Program-made: the position numbers and the translations under genes
Notes under the pieces: model-generated
What the model saw: the letters and a program-made list of their open reading frames with translations, nothing else
The model's database searches: none
Told to the model about the DNA's origin: nothing
Assembly: GCA_004154925.1 (NCBI GenBank)
Contig: QJNS01000231.1
Coordinates: 59,054 to 123,053, forward strand
Source of the DNA: Monosporascus cannonballus
Lineage: Eukaryota > Ascomycota > Sordariomycetes > Xylariales
DNA: 64,000 bases
Reading direction: 5' to 3'
Shown here: positions 49,979 to 63,910 of the stretch, in pieces
How the letters are laid out: each line of letters starts with the position of its first letter
How positions within the stretch are numbered: the stretch's first letter is position 1

Positions 49979-50896
49979 TCATGCCGCTTCCTGACCGGCT
50001 TCACCATTTTGATTCCTTGGGGGTCCATCAGAGACCTTTAAATCTTCTACCCCCCCTGCTATACCGCTGAAGGGACAAATGCCCGCCGGCGGCCGTGATA
50101 TCCGCGATGAAGAATCAGGTGTCTTGTCTCCCGTCCCATTGCCGCTACCGTCCTCGTCAATATCCTCAAGTATCTTCTTCCCGTGCAAGTAGCCCTCCTC
50201 CTCGATTGTGATCTCCTCATCACTGTCTTCGAACTCCTGGCCGTCCTTGCAGTGCCACTTGGCCAGCAGGTCATTCTGAATCCAGATGACCTTTCCGATG
50301 GCCTTGACGAGCGCGATCTTGCGCTGCAGGTTGAGTCGTGGGTGCGACAGAATCGCCTCGGTCATGATGTCCTGGATGAACGAGAGGCACGCCCCGAGGT
50401 GGATGTACTCGACATGTAGCGGGTGTGCGCGACCCAGCCCCACGTGCATCATGCCCACCTTATCCAGGTACTCCCAGAACTCCATCCGGCTGGGGTCTGA
50501 GCACAGCTTGTTCAGGTACGCCCGCAGGAACGCCTTGCGGTGCTGGATCTGCGGGCTGTCTATGGTCGGTATCTCGTCCATCGGCCCCTCGAAGCTTGTC
50601 GACCTTGTCGTGAACGCCCGCGCCGTGATGTCGTACTGCAGAAGCTTCTGATAGACGATGTTGACAACGGCCGGTATCAGGGCCTTGACGTATTTTGAGC
50701 CGGTGATTAAAGCGTTTATGTCCTCTGCCGCGATGTCAGTAACGTGGGGATGAAGGCGGTCCCATTGGAAGGACGCGGCGATGGATGGCTACTAACGACT
50801 ACTAAAGTCGAGGAAGCTGTGTAGATAACGGATGCGAGCTTCGAGGTCTGTGTACAGCTCCTCTCTGCTGATGTGCATCATCGGTAGGTAACCCAT
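49979..50896 (-). CDS. Protoglobin-domain heme protein, 281 aa
   Basis: A single-domain globin of the protoglobin/globin-coupled-sensor type, expected to bind heme and small gases in the cytosol. Its role in fungi is poorly known. Exons on the minus strand are 50896-50797 and 50724-49979 (846 nt joined; 72-nt intron, GTTAGT..GCGGCAG). The N-terminal helix region reads ELYTDLEARIRYLHSFLDF. Then come ALIPAVVNIVYQKLLQYDI and, after FWEYLDKVG, the motif MMHVGLGRAHPLHVEYIHLG. His127 in MMHVG is the likely proximal heme ligand. The acidic, Gly/Ser-rich C-terminal 90 residues look disordered. No signal peptide. The start at 50896 is the first ATG after an upstream in-frame stop; ATGs at 50881 and 50878 are possible. 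It is the only intact gene between two large transposon blocks. Confidence 0.88.
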
Positions 50897-52312
50897 CTTG
50901 CCCGTCGTCGCTGATCCCTCTCCGTGGTGTTTGGTAGTATCAATCGGGATGGTCTCTATTATCGTTAGATAAGGTCAATAGACGGAAGTAAGAGACGCAG
51001 GCAATAAAGGCAATGTGGGAAAAGTTGAATTCGTTTCTCCCAGGTCGATTGGTTTCAGGTACTCGACTTTATATAGAAGCATTGCCGGTTACACGAGCAG
51101 GACCCTAGCACAAGGGCCAGTTCCCGTATATTGGCGCGAAAACCATGGCTCCGTTTCGCTTCCTGCTCATTTTCGAGGCTCGGCCGGCTCAGAGCTGCTG
51201 CTGGTTTACAGTGACGTGTGACCTCTTCGTACTCAACTGTCTTCGGGTCCGGCCCATTTTGCGGTGATGAGCTGATGTCGGATCATAAGACCACTCCGCA
51301 AAATGGCCTGATGTGGCTGTCTTCTTCTCGAGGCCCGCTCGGGTCCGTCATGGTCTAACCGGTATTGAACAGCGTCTTACCGGCGGCACCCGATCTATCT
51401 CTATCGCCCAATTACAGGCAAGAATCTGCGACAAGCAGAAAATGCGCGTATTGTAGCCGGGCTCGGGGGGGGATCATTCATATTGTAGGCACTGCAAGGC
51501 CAGGGTAGGTCCATTGGGCACGGATGGCATTGTGCGAATTGCTAAAATCTCAACATGCTTTGCTTTGTTTTGACTGATCTGCCATCGTCAAATGGGAGAT
51601 GTCCGGCTGGTCCCGAAGCCGAAAATAGCGGACCATTCTTCACTAGATCCCACGAACACTAAGTAACTCTGGGTTAGAGTAGAACTTCAAAATTTCTTGG
51701 CATTCACACTCAAAGAACGAAAAAAACACGCTAGAATTGCCGACGGTTTCAACACACAGCCGCGTTGACTCACATCATGATGCGGGTATCGTTCGCCTGG
51801 GTAACAGAAGTAGCTATCCAGTTGTCCGAAAGTGAGGTCTTATACGGTCTTCATGCATAACTGACCATTAGGAATATGTTCTTCCTTCCCGTCAATGTAC
51901 GATCCCGCAAACAGGTTGTCGAGCATCACGAGCGAAATCAAGGCTCGAGGTTCTCCTAGTATGGCCACGTTTCGTTTAAAAGATGTGCCTTGGTGTCCAA
52001 ACCTCCGCGCATTGACAGTGTATGTCTTTCAAATCAGAGTTATCCTTCGAGGCCATGAAGTCTTCGGGTTGCCAGCTCGGACTGCACCCCCCTCCCCGCA
52101 AAAAGGACCATGACATCACTCCGTGGTAGATCTGGTTATCAGGTGGACATTATGGAGGAGAAAATGCCATCATCGTGCAGCAGGTTAAGGCGGTTCGATG
52201 ATACGAATTATTCATCACTTTCTTCGTGCTCGTCTAATCGCATTTATCCATACGACCGCGTCCGTGATCTCAGGGTCGGTGTACTTAGGGTTACTATACC
52301 TCACCCCCTAAC
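50897..52312. other. Geneless flank between protoglobin and the gypsy pair
   Basis: About 1.4 kb of ordinary composition, including the protoglobin promoter. Plus-strand frames at 51015-51221, 51895-52113 and 52110-52325 are motif-free. No repeat end is seen until the LTR. Confidence 0.5.
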
Positions 52313-52660
52313 TGTGACGAGCTAGGGGGTTTAACCAACTATTAAACCTTAGTCGTACGGGTTTATGTTGGCAGGAGTATCGTGGGAATCTGAGCAATGG
52401 ATACAGGAATCGTGTTACGTCTCGTAATACCAAGGGTACCTTGGATAACGAATTGTTATTATAAGTTGGTGCTATTTAGATTATGGAAATAATAAGCGTA
52501 TATATTTTTTCCTAATTCCCGTTAAACTCCTTAGATTATTCCGGATCTATATTAAATAATTATATAGATCTCGTTAAATCTTTTAGATTATTCTGGATCT
52601 ATATTGGATAACTACATGGATCCCGTTAGATCCTTTGGATTACTCCGGATCCATGTTACG
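52313..52660 (-). repeat. Left LTR of gypsy element A
   Basis: Shares TTTATGTT..AGTATCG, TTAGATTATG and AATAATAAGCGTATATAT with the right LTR. It is the less mutated copy on its outer side and has a small deletion near its start. The end is approximate. Confidence 0.8.
52514..52653. repeat. 52-bp tandem repeats in the left LTR
   Basis: Units start at 52514, 52566 and 52618 (the third partial). Each has the form (A/G)GATCCCGTTAGATC.. then ATTCCGGATC.. then GGATAACT. Exact 52-base spacing. RIP damage increases from the last unit to the first. Confidence 0.85.
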
Positions 52661-55600
52661 TAATTCCGACCTATTTGGGCCCTGTTTCTGTTATTAAATA
52701 ACCGTTTCCGGAACTTTTTTTTAGCTGAGTTATAATACGATTTTCCCTTTTCTCAAATTTTGTTTTTAAGATTTTTCTGGTAAGTGCCTTTTTTATTTAT
52801 AACCATATCCGGCTATATTATTAAGAACCGTAAACGTATTAACTAAAAGCAAAAACGCGAAACTTTTGTTTTTTTTATTTTTAATTCTGGTTTTAAAATT
52901 ATGTTTTATATATTCTGTTTTTATACTGGTATTTCCTGTACTATATCGGATAATATAACGTATTATTAATAATATATTTTGAAAAAACATTATTACGATA
53001 ATTCCGGTATTCCTTTTTTTTTAAAAAATAATATTAATAAAAAAAATTTAACGTTTATAATTAAAAAAATTTTCCGCCCGGCAATATTTTTACGATATTC
53101 GTTAAAAGTTATTTATTACATCTCGTCGCTTAAATAAAGTATTATTTCATTTAAAGCGATTTCGTGCTTAGCAAGATTTTTTTCGCAAAAAAATATAAAA
53201 ATAGTTAACTGTGGTTTTTAATCTTTGGATAAACTGAAAAAATAAAAAAACTAATCGCTTAAAGGCGGAACGTAATCTTTTAAAAAACGGACTTCGTATT
53301 ACGTTTTTTAAATAATTGTATTCCGTTAATCCTATCGTAAATATAAATTAGGATGCGATTATTTTTGATAAGTCCGTTATTACTGGTAAAAATGTTTCAA
53401 TAAACGTTAAACATTAATAAGAGTTTTGGCGGGTTTTTAGGAATTTTCGGAATTCGGATATTTTTTCCATTTAATTAGGTATTAAGTAAATCCGTTTTGC
53501 TTTCGTATATTAAATATTTGTTTTATTTTATATGCTTATTTGTTTTTTATTTTTATATCGTTTTATACCGTATATACCTTAATTATATCTATTATTAATT
53601 CGAATAAGAAAACGTAAAAAATTATATAAAATTTAATTTGTAATAAAACGTTTAATTAATAATTAATTCTTTAATATTTTTTCACAATTTTATATAAACC
53701 AATATATTTAAAATCGAATTTTTTATTAAGTCGTTTTATTTAAATATTTTTGGTAAAGATAAAAAATATGTTTTCTTTTTCAAAAATTAATTTTCTTAAC
53801 CTTTTTTGGTTATAGTATTTATTTATTTAATTTTCGTACAAACTTTAGTTCTATTTTTATTTTTTGATATAGCAATTATAGTTATTTTAATATAAAAATA
53901 TTTTGATATTAATTAAACCGTTATTACGTATTTTTTTATAAATTTTTAAAATAAAACCAAAAAATGGCGTTCGTTAATATTATTTTAATACTTTTGTAAT
54001 AATTAATATTATAAGTTAATTATATAATTAGTAATTTTTTAATTTAATTATTTTATTCGTAATTAATGTAATATCGAAAATAGATTTCTAAAACTTGGTT
54101 TGTTCGTTCCGTTTATTTATTTATTTAAAATTTAATTATGTTAAATAATTTGTGATTTAAGCCGATTTGTATTATAAAGCTTTGCTAAAATTTAAATACA
54201 AATATTAATCCTTTATTTAAAATAATTTTCATAGGTAATCAGTATATATTAAAAACATATTTAAAAACATTAGTGTTATTTATTCGGTATTTATATTTTC
54301 GTAATATAATAAAAAATAAGAAAATTTCGTAAATCGATTAAAGATTACGAAAATATTATTTTAATATATTTTTATAAATAAACTTTTTAATATAAAAAAT
54401 GTAATAATAAAATCGCATATAAGTAAATATTATAATTGTTTTGTAATTAATAATAGTTATAATTTTCCGTATAATTTATATCGTCGAAGTTTTGTGTTAA
54501 TATAAATATTAAATTATTATATAATTTTTTATACCGTTAATTTTAGTTTTAAAAATATATATATATATTAAAGCTATTTTAAAGTTTTAAAAATTTTCGA
54601 ATATGCGTATAATTAATATTTATGTATATTTTGTACCAAATCCTTTTAATAATCTTTTATAATTTATATTTTATTCGTTTTTTAATTTGTTAAAAATTAT
54701 TATATTATTAAAGTTTTCAATATATATCGAAAAGTATTACCTAAATTATTATAATTTATCGTAAATCTAAATATTTTTATAATAATATGAAAATGTATAT
54801 AATTAATTTTAATTAATTATGTTTCGAAATTTATTTATTTACTTAAACTATTAACTTAATTATTTATTAAATTTTTCTTATAAATAATAACGAAATCGAA
54901 GCTCGTTAATTTTGCTTCATATTTTAATTATTATGTTACAAATTTTTAATTATAATAAATTAAATAAATCTTTGGTAATCCGGATTAATTTTGATTTAAT
55001 ATAAGTTTTTTTTAAAAAATACCTAAATTTTCGAAATATTATAATAATAATTATAAATCTTTTATTTGGAATATTCCAATTAAATTCGGTTTTTTTTAAT
55101 TTGTACGAAAAGAACATAATAAAATATAATTTGCCTTAATTATTTTTTTATTTAATTATTACGTTTAATATGTAATTCGAAATATTGGTTTTTAATTTAA
55201 CGAAATGGTTTTAATCGTACATAATTAATATTAATTTGTTAATAATCGTATTTTTAATATCTTAAAATGTTTTTTCCGTATTTGGCATTTATTTAAATTC
55301 TTTTTTCATAAAGTTTATTAAAGGTATAATTATTTTGCTAAATTTCCGAATAAACTTGTTATAATAATTAATAAATCCAAAAATACTTATACGGTTTTAA
55401 TTATTATTAATATTTTTTATTTTATAATTATAACAATTTTTTAAAATTTATTTTAATATATTTTAAAATAAAAATATATTTCAAATATTTTACTTTGTAT
55501 TTATAAAATTAATTCTTTTAATATTAATAAATATTATTACGTTTTGTAAAGCTTAAAAAACTTTATAAATATATTTTACGTATATTCTTTTATTTTTAAA

Positions 55601-58600
55601 AAAATAAAATATCGGTAAAATCATACATAATAAAGATTTTAAAATATTTTCGCAATATATAATTAATTATCTGTTAAGAAATTATTAATATGTTTATAAA
55701 TCTTATTAATATAAATAAATATTTAAATAATTTATATTTCGTTTTGAAAATTATTTTTTATTTATACTTATTTTGATTTTAATAAAATTGTACTTATTTT
55801 TAAAATTAAATATTATAAATTATTTAGTTGCGTAAAATCGGTTTTTTATTTTCGTAATTAAAAGTAATAATATTTAATTTTTAATAATAATATCGTTTAG
55901 TTATTAATAATTTATTATAAGTTTTAATTCTTTGTTTTTTTTGGTACGAAAAATATTAAACATTTTATTAATAATATTGAAAATGGAATTTATTTTTTTA
56001 TAACTTTTTTTCAGGTATTTTTTAAAAATACGTAATTCTTTTTTTTTAAGATTATAAATAAAGTAAAATTTCGTTAAGGATATTTTTTAAGAATTATTTT
56101 ATAATTTTATTTATTATATTTTAAGAAATTTCGTATCGAATCCTTTTTTAAAAAACTGTTTATATTTATAATATTATAATAATATATTAATTTACTTATT
56201 TTAATTTCATTTTAATAATAATAATAATATGTTATATTTTTTAATATTCTTTTTTTCTTTATTTTCTATTTTTTTAAATCATAAAGTTTTTATTATATTT
56301 TTATATTTATATTTGTTATTATTATTAGTCGAATATTCAGATTTTAATTTTTTTAATGTATTAATAAAAAATAAAATAAATTATATTTAATTAGTTTTTT
56401 CGTTAATTAAAATTCTGTATTAACGTATTTATAGTAATCTTAAAATTATATTGTAATTTCCGAATAAAATTATATCGAAAATAATTATTTAATATTATTT
56501 TTAAATAAGAATTTTAAAATAATTAATTTCGTATATAATTTTTTTATTATTGTAAACAATTTCCTGGTGTTCTGTATTTATCGTTATATATGGTTTTAAT
56601 TTATATTTTTATAATAATTTAAACTTATTAATTATATTTAACATAATATAGTTCCTATTTAAAATTCGGTAATTTATTATTACGATATATTAAGATGTGC
56701 CGATTTATTATTTTAAAATAATAAAATTATTAATATTTTTGATTATTTTATTTAAATTACTCTTCGGGAATTCTCTTTAATTATTTTAAATTTCATTATT
56801 TTCCGGCTTTTTTATAAGTATTTTTTTAACTTTTATTCGAATATATTAAATTTTACTTATATCTTTTTATTTAACGCGTTTAATTACTATATTTATCTTT
56901 ATTATTAACGTATTGTTCCTTTAAATTATATTAATTATTTTAAATTGTTTCTTTAATTTTTTTCATTCAATAAATTATTTTTTTATATTTGCAATTACAT
57001 TTTATTATACGTTATTTTAATTATTATTTTAAAAACCTTTTATAAATTAACGTTTGTTTTTAATAATATCTTTTTCGTAAGGATTTATAATGAATATTAA
57101 TTAAAAATAAAGATTTATAATAAATCTTTAATAATAGTTTTTTACCAAATATTAAATTAATTTTGTTTCGTTTGATAATTATATTATTTATGATAATAAA
57201 AAAGGTTTTTTGTAAATATTATTTTTTTAAATTAATTCCCCCTTTCGGCCAATTAATGGATATTGTTTAAAATTTTAATTCGAAAATATTAATATTATTA
57301 TTTATCGTTTTTGTTATTTCCGATACGATTTACAAAATCGAATCCTTTATAATATATATAGGTAATTCGTTCGTAAATATATTATTTCTATTCTTCGTAA
57401 TCGGGATATTTTCGTCGTTAACAGTATATAACGTATATTTTGTTATATTAATTAAAGGTTCCGAAACAAATATTTTTGTCCAGTTCTAATATTTGCGTAA
57501 TTATTTTTATAATATTCATTTTTATATTTACAATATTTGTTAAATAGGTTTTTAATTTTTTACATTTCGTATTAAATATTTTATCGTAATAATCTTTATC
57601 GGATATTTTATTACAAATGATTGGGCCTATATTTAAGTTAAAATATATTAATAACTTTATTATTGTTTTTTTAATTATTTTTAAATTTGTTTTGGTATAA
57701 ATATTTAAATATTTTATTGTAACTTTTTAGATTTTTTGTATTTATAGGCCTTATATTTTATTTTGCTATAATTAAAGGATTTAATTTAATTTTAATTTTA
57801 TTTATAAGTAACGCCGAATGTTATAAATCCTTATATTATTCCGTATAAAGTAAAAGGTGCGTTTTGTTTTTTTCTCAATTAAACTTATTATATTCCGATC
57901 GTAAAACATATTATTTTTATTTTTTGGTTATTTTTTAAATTATTAATTATTAATATTAATTATTTTTCCAATATACCGGTTTAAAATAATTAATTATTTA
58001 ATTCGAATAACTTTACTTTTTATGTTATCTTTTATCCTTTTATAAAATATATTAATAAAAATATCGGTTTTATTATTTTTTTATCCGGCTTTAGCCGTAA
58101 GGCTTTTACAGATTACGGCGTATTTGTATATAAATTCCTTTTATCGGAATTTTAAAAGCTATGAAACCGTAAATCGCTTTTTATTCGAATTAGTTAAATT
58201 ATTACGTATTGTATTTTTAAATTTAATATAAAATTATAAGATTTTTATTAATAAAATCTTTTTTATCTGATTTTTGGATTTTTAAAGAATTCTTTATAAT
58301 AAGTTTAAATTAATCGGCAGCATCTTTTATTAAATATATTTTTATTATTAAAATTTTGTCCGCCTGGTTATTAAAATTTAAAAAATAAAAATAAATTTGT
58401 ATTTAAATTAAAAAAGTTTAAAGATTACCTTTTTTATCGTAAAGCTCCGACTTTTTAAGTTTTATGCGAACAAAAAAAGATTAGGTAAATAACGTAACTC
58501 TAATTTATTAAATCTTTTTTTTAATTTTCGAATTTGAGCCTAAAGCTGATAAATATAGGGTTTTTAAATATTAATAGATATTTTGATAACATTAAATATT

Positions 58601-58634
58601 GCTTAAAGTTTAATAGTATTATTAAATAAAAATT

Positions 58635-58980
58635 TGTAACATATAATAAATTAAAGGGTTTAATTAATTATTAAACCTTAATCGTACGGATTTATGTTAA
58701 TAAAAGTATCGTAAAAATCTAAATAATAAATATAGGAATTGTATTACGTTTCGTCATATCAAAAGTACTTTAAGTAATCAATTATTATTGCAAATTGGTG
58801 TTATTTAGATTATGAAAATAATAAGCGTATATATCTTTTTTTAGATCCCGTTAAATCTCTTAAATTATTCCGGATCTATACTGGATAACTGCATGGATCC
58901 CGTTAGATCCCTTGGATTATTCCGGATCCATACTGGATAACTGTATAGATCCCGTTAGATCTCTTAGATCATTCCTGTTA
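58635..58980 (-). repeat. Right LTR of gypsy element A
   Basis: Matches the left LTR in order and spacing. The outer boundary is merged with the neighbouring LTR and cannot be fixed to the base. Confidence 0.78.
58843..58975. repeat. 52-bp tandem repeats in the right LTR
   Basis: Units start at 58843, 58895 and 58947 (partial), same motif and period as in the left LTR. Confidence 0.85.
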
Positions 58981-59383
58981 CGAATCAACAAGCTCCGGCC
59001 TTAAAAAACGGTCAAATAAGGATTATACGGACCATTCCATAAGTTACGTAACGGTGATCACTGCCAAGCCAATGATCAAAGGTAATCAAAGGGGATCGCA
59101 AGCGATCATGATCACCACCAGCCGTATAATCATAAGTAATTAAGCCCAGAAAAAGAAGAATATATATGCTTATTATTTCCATAATCTAAATAATACCAGT
59201 TTACAACAAACCATTTATTAATATTAATCGTTTGCAATAAAGTATTAAGGTATTTTTGGTATTATGAAACGGAATACGATTATTATATTCGTTATTTAGA
59301 TTTTTACGATATTCCTATTAGTATAAACTCGTATAATTAAGGTTTAATAATTAATTAAACCGTTTAATTTGTTATACGTTATA
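58977..59383 (+). repeat. 5' LTR of gypsy element B (variant outer half)
   Basis: The inner part (about 59160-59383) is an inverted copy of element A's LTR inner part. The outer part, starting TGTTACGAATC, is different, much less AT-rich and dotted with GATC, and lacks the 52-bp repeats. The left boundary is uncertain. Confidence 0.65.
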
Positions 59384-62300
59384 AACGTTTACTTAATAAT
59401 ATTATCGGATTTCAAGTAATGTTTAATATTGTTAAAATATTGATTAATAATTAGGAAATTCGTATTTCATATTTTTAAGCTCGAATTCGGAAACTGGAGA
59501 AAGAAATCCGAAATTTAGGGCTACGCCACTTATTTAAACCTTTTTTATTTACATAAAGCCCCGAAAACCAACACCTTATAACGGAACAGATAATCTATAA
59601 ATTTTCTTAATTTAAGTACGAAATTATTTTCATTTTTTAAATTTTAAAAATCTAGCGGATATAATTTTAATAATAAAAAAATATTTAACGAAAAATATAA
59701 TGAATTAATTTAAGCCTATTATGAACAATATTTTGAAAATAAGAAAATTAAGTAAAAAGAGTTTATTAATAAAATTATTTTATTTTATATTATTTTCGAA
59801 AATAAAATACATAATAATTTCGATAATCCGAATAAAAATGATTCACGGCTTAATAACTTTTATATTTTCGATAAAAAGGATTTACATTTAAATACCTTAT
59901 AATTTTTAAAAACTTAACAGTTAAGACCGCATAAAAAAATAACGAAATTAATATCTTTATTAATATATTTTATAAAAGGTTAAAAAATAATATAAGAAAA
60001 AACTTCTTCGAATTAACTAATTAATTACTTTAAACCGGTATATTATAAAAATAAACAAAATTAATAACTAATAATTTGAAAAATAATAAGAAAAAAATAA
60101 TATATTTTATAATTAGGATATAAAAAGTTTAATTAAGGGAAAAAACAAAACATAACTTTTATTTTTTATAAAACGGTATTAAGACCTATAAAACTTGGTA
60201 TTATTTATGAAGAAGATTAAAATTGAATTAAATGCTTTAATTATAGCAGAATGGGATATAAGGTTTATAAATATAAAAAACCCAAAATGCTATAATAAAA
60301 TAATTAAATATTTATATCGAAAAAATAATTTAGAAATAATTAACGACATAATACTAAAATTATTAATATAATTTAAATTAAATATGTATTAGGTTTATAG
60401 CAAAAATTTTAATAAGAATTATTATGATACAAAATTTAACGAAAAATGTAAAAAACTAAAAAGCTAATTTAATAAATATTGCGAACATAATAAAACGTAT
60501 TATAAAAATAATGACATAAATATTAGGATTAAATACAAGATATTTATTCGGGAAAACCTAATTAATATAGCAAAATATATATTACATACTGTCGACGACA
60601 AAAATATTGCGATTACGAAAAATAAAACTAATATATTTACGTATAAATTATCCGCATATATTAGAAAGAATTTAATTTTCCTAATTATATCGCAAAGAAT
60701 AAGGATAATACATAAAATTATCTATATTTTCGAATTATAAGCTTAGGAAATATCTAACATTTAACTGTAGTAAAAAATTAACTTGATAAAAAAAATAATA
60801 CCTGCAAACAAAACGTTGTTTTTATTTTAAATAATAAAATTACCAGACGGAAAAAAATTAATTTCATGTACGATAAAATATATTATTAAAAAATCATTAC
60901 GAATTTACATTTTTAATTGATATTTATTATAAATCCTTATAAAATATTATTAAACAATACGTTAATTTATAAAAGGTTTTTAAAATAAAAATTAAAATAA
61001 CTTATAATAAAATGTAATTATAAATATAAAAAAATATTTTATTCGATAAGAAACAAAATTACAAACAAATTAATAATAAATAATATAATTTAAAGGAATA
61101 ATATACCGGCAATAATAATAAATATAATAACTTAATGCGCTAAACAAAAAACTTTAAAAAAGTTCGATAAATTTAAATAAAAATTAAAACAATTTACTTA
61201 TAAAAATTCGAAAAATAACGAAATATAAAAAAGTAAAAAGAGATATTAAAAAAGGTTTTGAACATAATAATAAAAAACGTTAATAACATTATTATTTTAA
61301 ATATATAAATAAAAACGTATTAATATATCGTAAAAATAAATTACAGAACTTTAAATAAATATTATATTATATTAAATATAAATAATAAATTTATATTATT
61401 ATAACAATATAAATTAAAACCTTATTTAATAATGAATATCGAAAATTAGAAATTCGTTTACGATAACGGGAAAACTATACGTAAAATTAATTAATTTCGA
61501 CATTGTTTTATTTAAGAAGTACGATATAATCTTAGGATTGTTATAAATATGTTAATACGAAATTTTAATTAATAATGAAATTAATTAAATAAAATTTGCT
61601 TTATATTTTATTAATAAATAAAATAAAATTAAATTATTAAGATTTAATCCAAAATAATAACGAATATACATATAAGGATATAATAATAACTTTATTATAT
61701 AAAACGATAAAATATAAAAAACATTTTTAAAGAAAAATATACCATATTATTATTATTATTATGGGAACGAAATTAAAATAATTAAATAACAATTTAAAAT
61801 AATATAAATAATAATCCCGAATCTCAGAAAATTTAGTTAATTTATTATTATAATATTATAAATATAAGTAACTTTTTAAAAAAGAATTCCATACGAAATT
61901 ATTAAAATATAACAAATAAAATTATAAAATAATCCTTAAAAATGATTTTCGATATAACTTTACCTTATATATAATCTTAATAAAAATAAATTACGTATTT
62001 TTAAAAAATATCTAAAAAATCGGTTATAAAAAATAAATTTAATTTTCGAAAATATTAACAAAATATCTAATATTTTCTGTATTAAAAGAAATAAAAAGTT
62101 ACGCGTTATAATTAACTATTAATAATTAAATAATAATATTATTAAAAATTAAATATTATTACCCTTAATTACGGAAGTAAAAGACAGATTTACGGAATTA
62201 AATAACTTATAATATTCAACTTTAAAAATAAAAATAACTTTATTAAAATCCAAAAAATGCGAATCAAAAATATTTTTTAAATAAAATATAAACTATTTAA

Positions 62301-63910
62301 ATATTTGATTACATTAATAAGATTTATAAACGTACTAATAACGTTATAATAAATAATTAATTACGTATTATAAAAACATTTCGATATTTTCGTTATATAT
62401 TATTTCGACAATACTCTTATTTTTTTAAGAATAAACAAAATATACGTAAAATATATTTAAAAAATATTTTACATTTTATAAAACGTAAGGTTACTTATTA
62501 ATACAGAAAAAATTAAATTTTATAAATAAAAAAATAAAGTACTTAAGATATATTATTACCTTAAAATATATTAAAATAAACTTTTAAAAAATGGTTATAA
62601 TGATAAAATAATAAAGGTTAATGATAATTAAAAAAATATAAATACTTTTTACTTTTATTAATTATTATTAAATATTTATTCGGAAGTTTAGAAAAATCGT
62701 TATACTTTTTACGAACTTTACGAAAACAAAATTTAAATAAATGCTAAATACGGAAAAAATATTTTAAGATATTAAAAGTATAATTCTAAATAAATTAATA
62801 TTAATTATATATAATCCGAATCGCTTCGTTAAACTAAAAATCAATATTTCGGATTACGTATTAAATATAATAATTAAATAATAAAATAATTAAGGTAAAT
62901 TAGGTCTTATTATATTTTTTTATATTACTTAAAAAAGGCCGAATTTAATTATAATATTTTAAATAAAAAATATATAGTTATTATTATAGTAATTCGTAAA
63001 TTTAAGTATTTCTTAAAAGGAAATTTATATTAAATTAAAATTTATACGGATTATCAAAATTTTACCCAATTTATTACGATTCAAAAATTTATAAAATAAT
63101 AATTAAAATATGTAAAATATTTAACAAATTTCGCCTTTATTATTATTTATAAGAAAAACTTAAAATATAATAAAGTAAATACCTTAAATAAATTATTAAG
63201 TTTCGAAGAAAATAATTAAAATTAATTATATAATTTTCGATATTATTATAAAAACATATTTATATTTATAATAAAGTAGAATGACTTCCGGCAATATATT
63301 ACGATATATATTAAATAATTTAATATATCAAAATTATTTTTTAAAAATTTAAAAACCGACAAAATAAAAATTTCAAAAACATATTAAAAAAGTTTTATAT
63401 AAAAAATATATAAATATTAATTATATAAATATACAACAATTTATAACACTTTAAAATATTTTTAATATATATTATATTTTATTAAAATCAAATTAATAAT
63501 ATAAAATATTATACGGTAATATACTATTTGCGCCAAAATAAAAATTCGATAATATAAGTCATATATAAAGTTATAATTATTACTAATTATAAAGCGATTA
63601 AAATATTTAATTATATTTAATTTTAAGATTAAATTTTTTAAATCAAGAAATCTAATAACGGAAATATATCACGATAATATTTTCGTAATTATGGATCCAT
63701 TTACGAAATTGTTTTTATTTTTCATTATATTATAACAATATAAATGTCGAATAAAAATATATATATTTTTTTAAAATATATTTTTAATATATACGAATTA
63801 AGTATGAAACTTATTTTAAATAAAAGATCGATATTTATATTTAAATCTGAATAAAGCTTTCTAATGTAAATTAATTTAAATAACAAATTATTTTACGTAT
63901 TTAAACTTTA

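Larger units (their letters stand above)
52313..58988 (-). mobile_element. Ty3/gypsy element A, minus strand, RIP-mutated
   Basis: Two similar direct LTRs flank about 6 kb of AT-rich DNA. Gypsy pol remnants are on the minus strand: around 55430-55190 the region after the polymerase reads FGFINYYNKFIRKFSKI, followed by LKTNISNYIL, the RNase H start. The left LTR begins TGTGACG at 52313 and the right one TGTAACA at 58635. The outer ends are fuzzy, about 52653-52665 and 58976-58988. I found no convincing target duplication. It belongs to the same family as the next element, in the opposite orientation. Confidence 0.82.
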
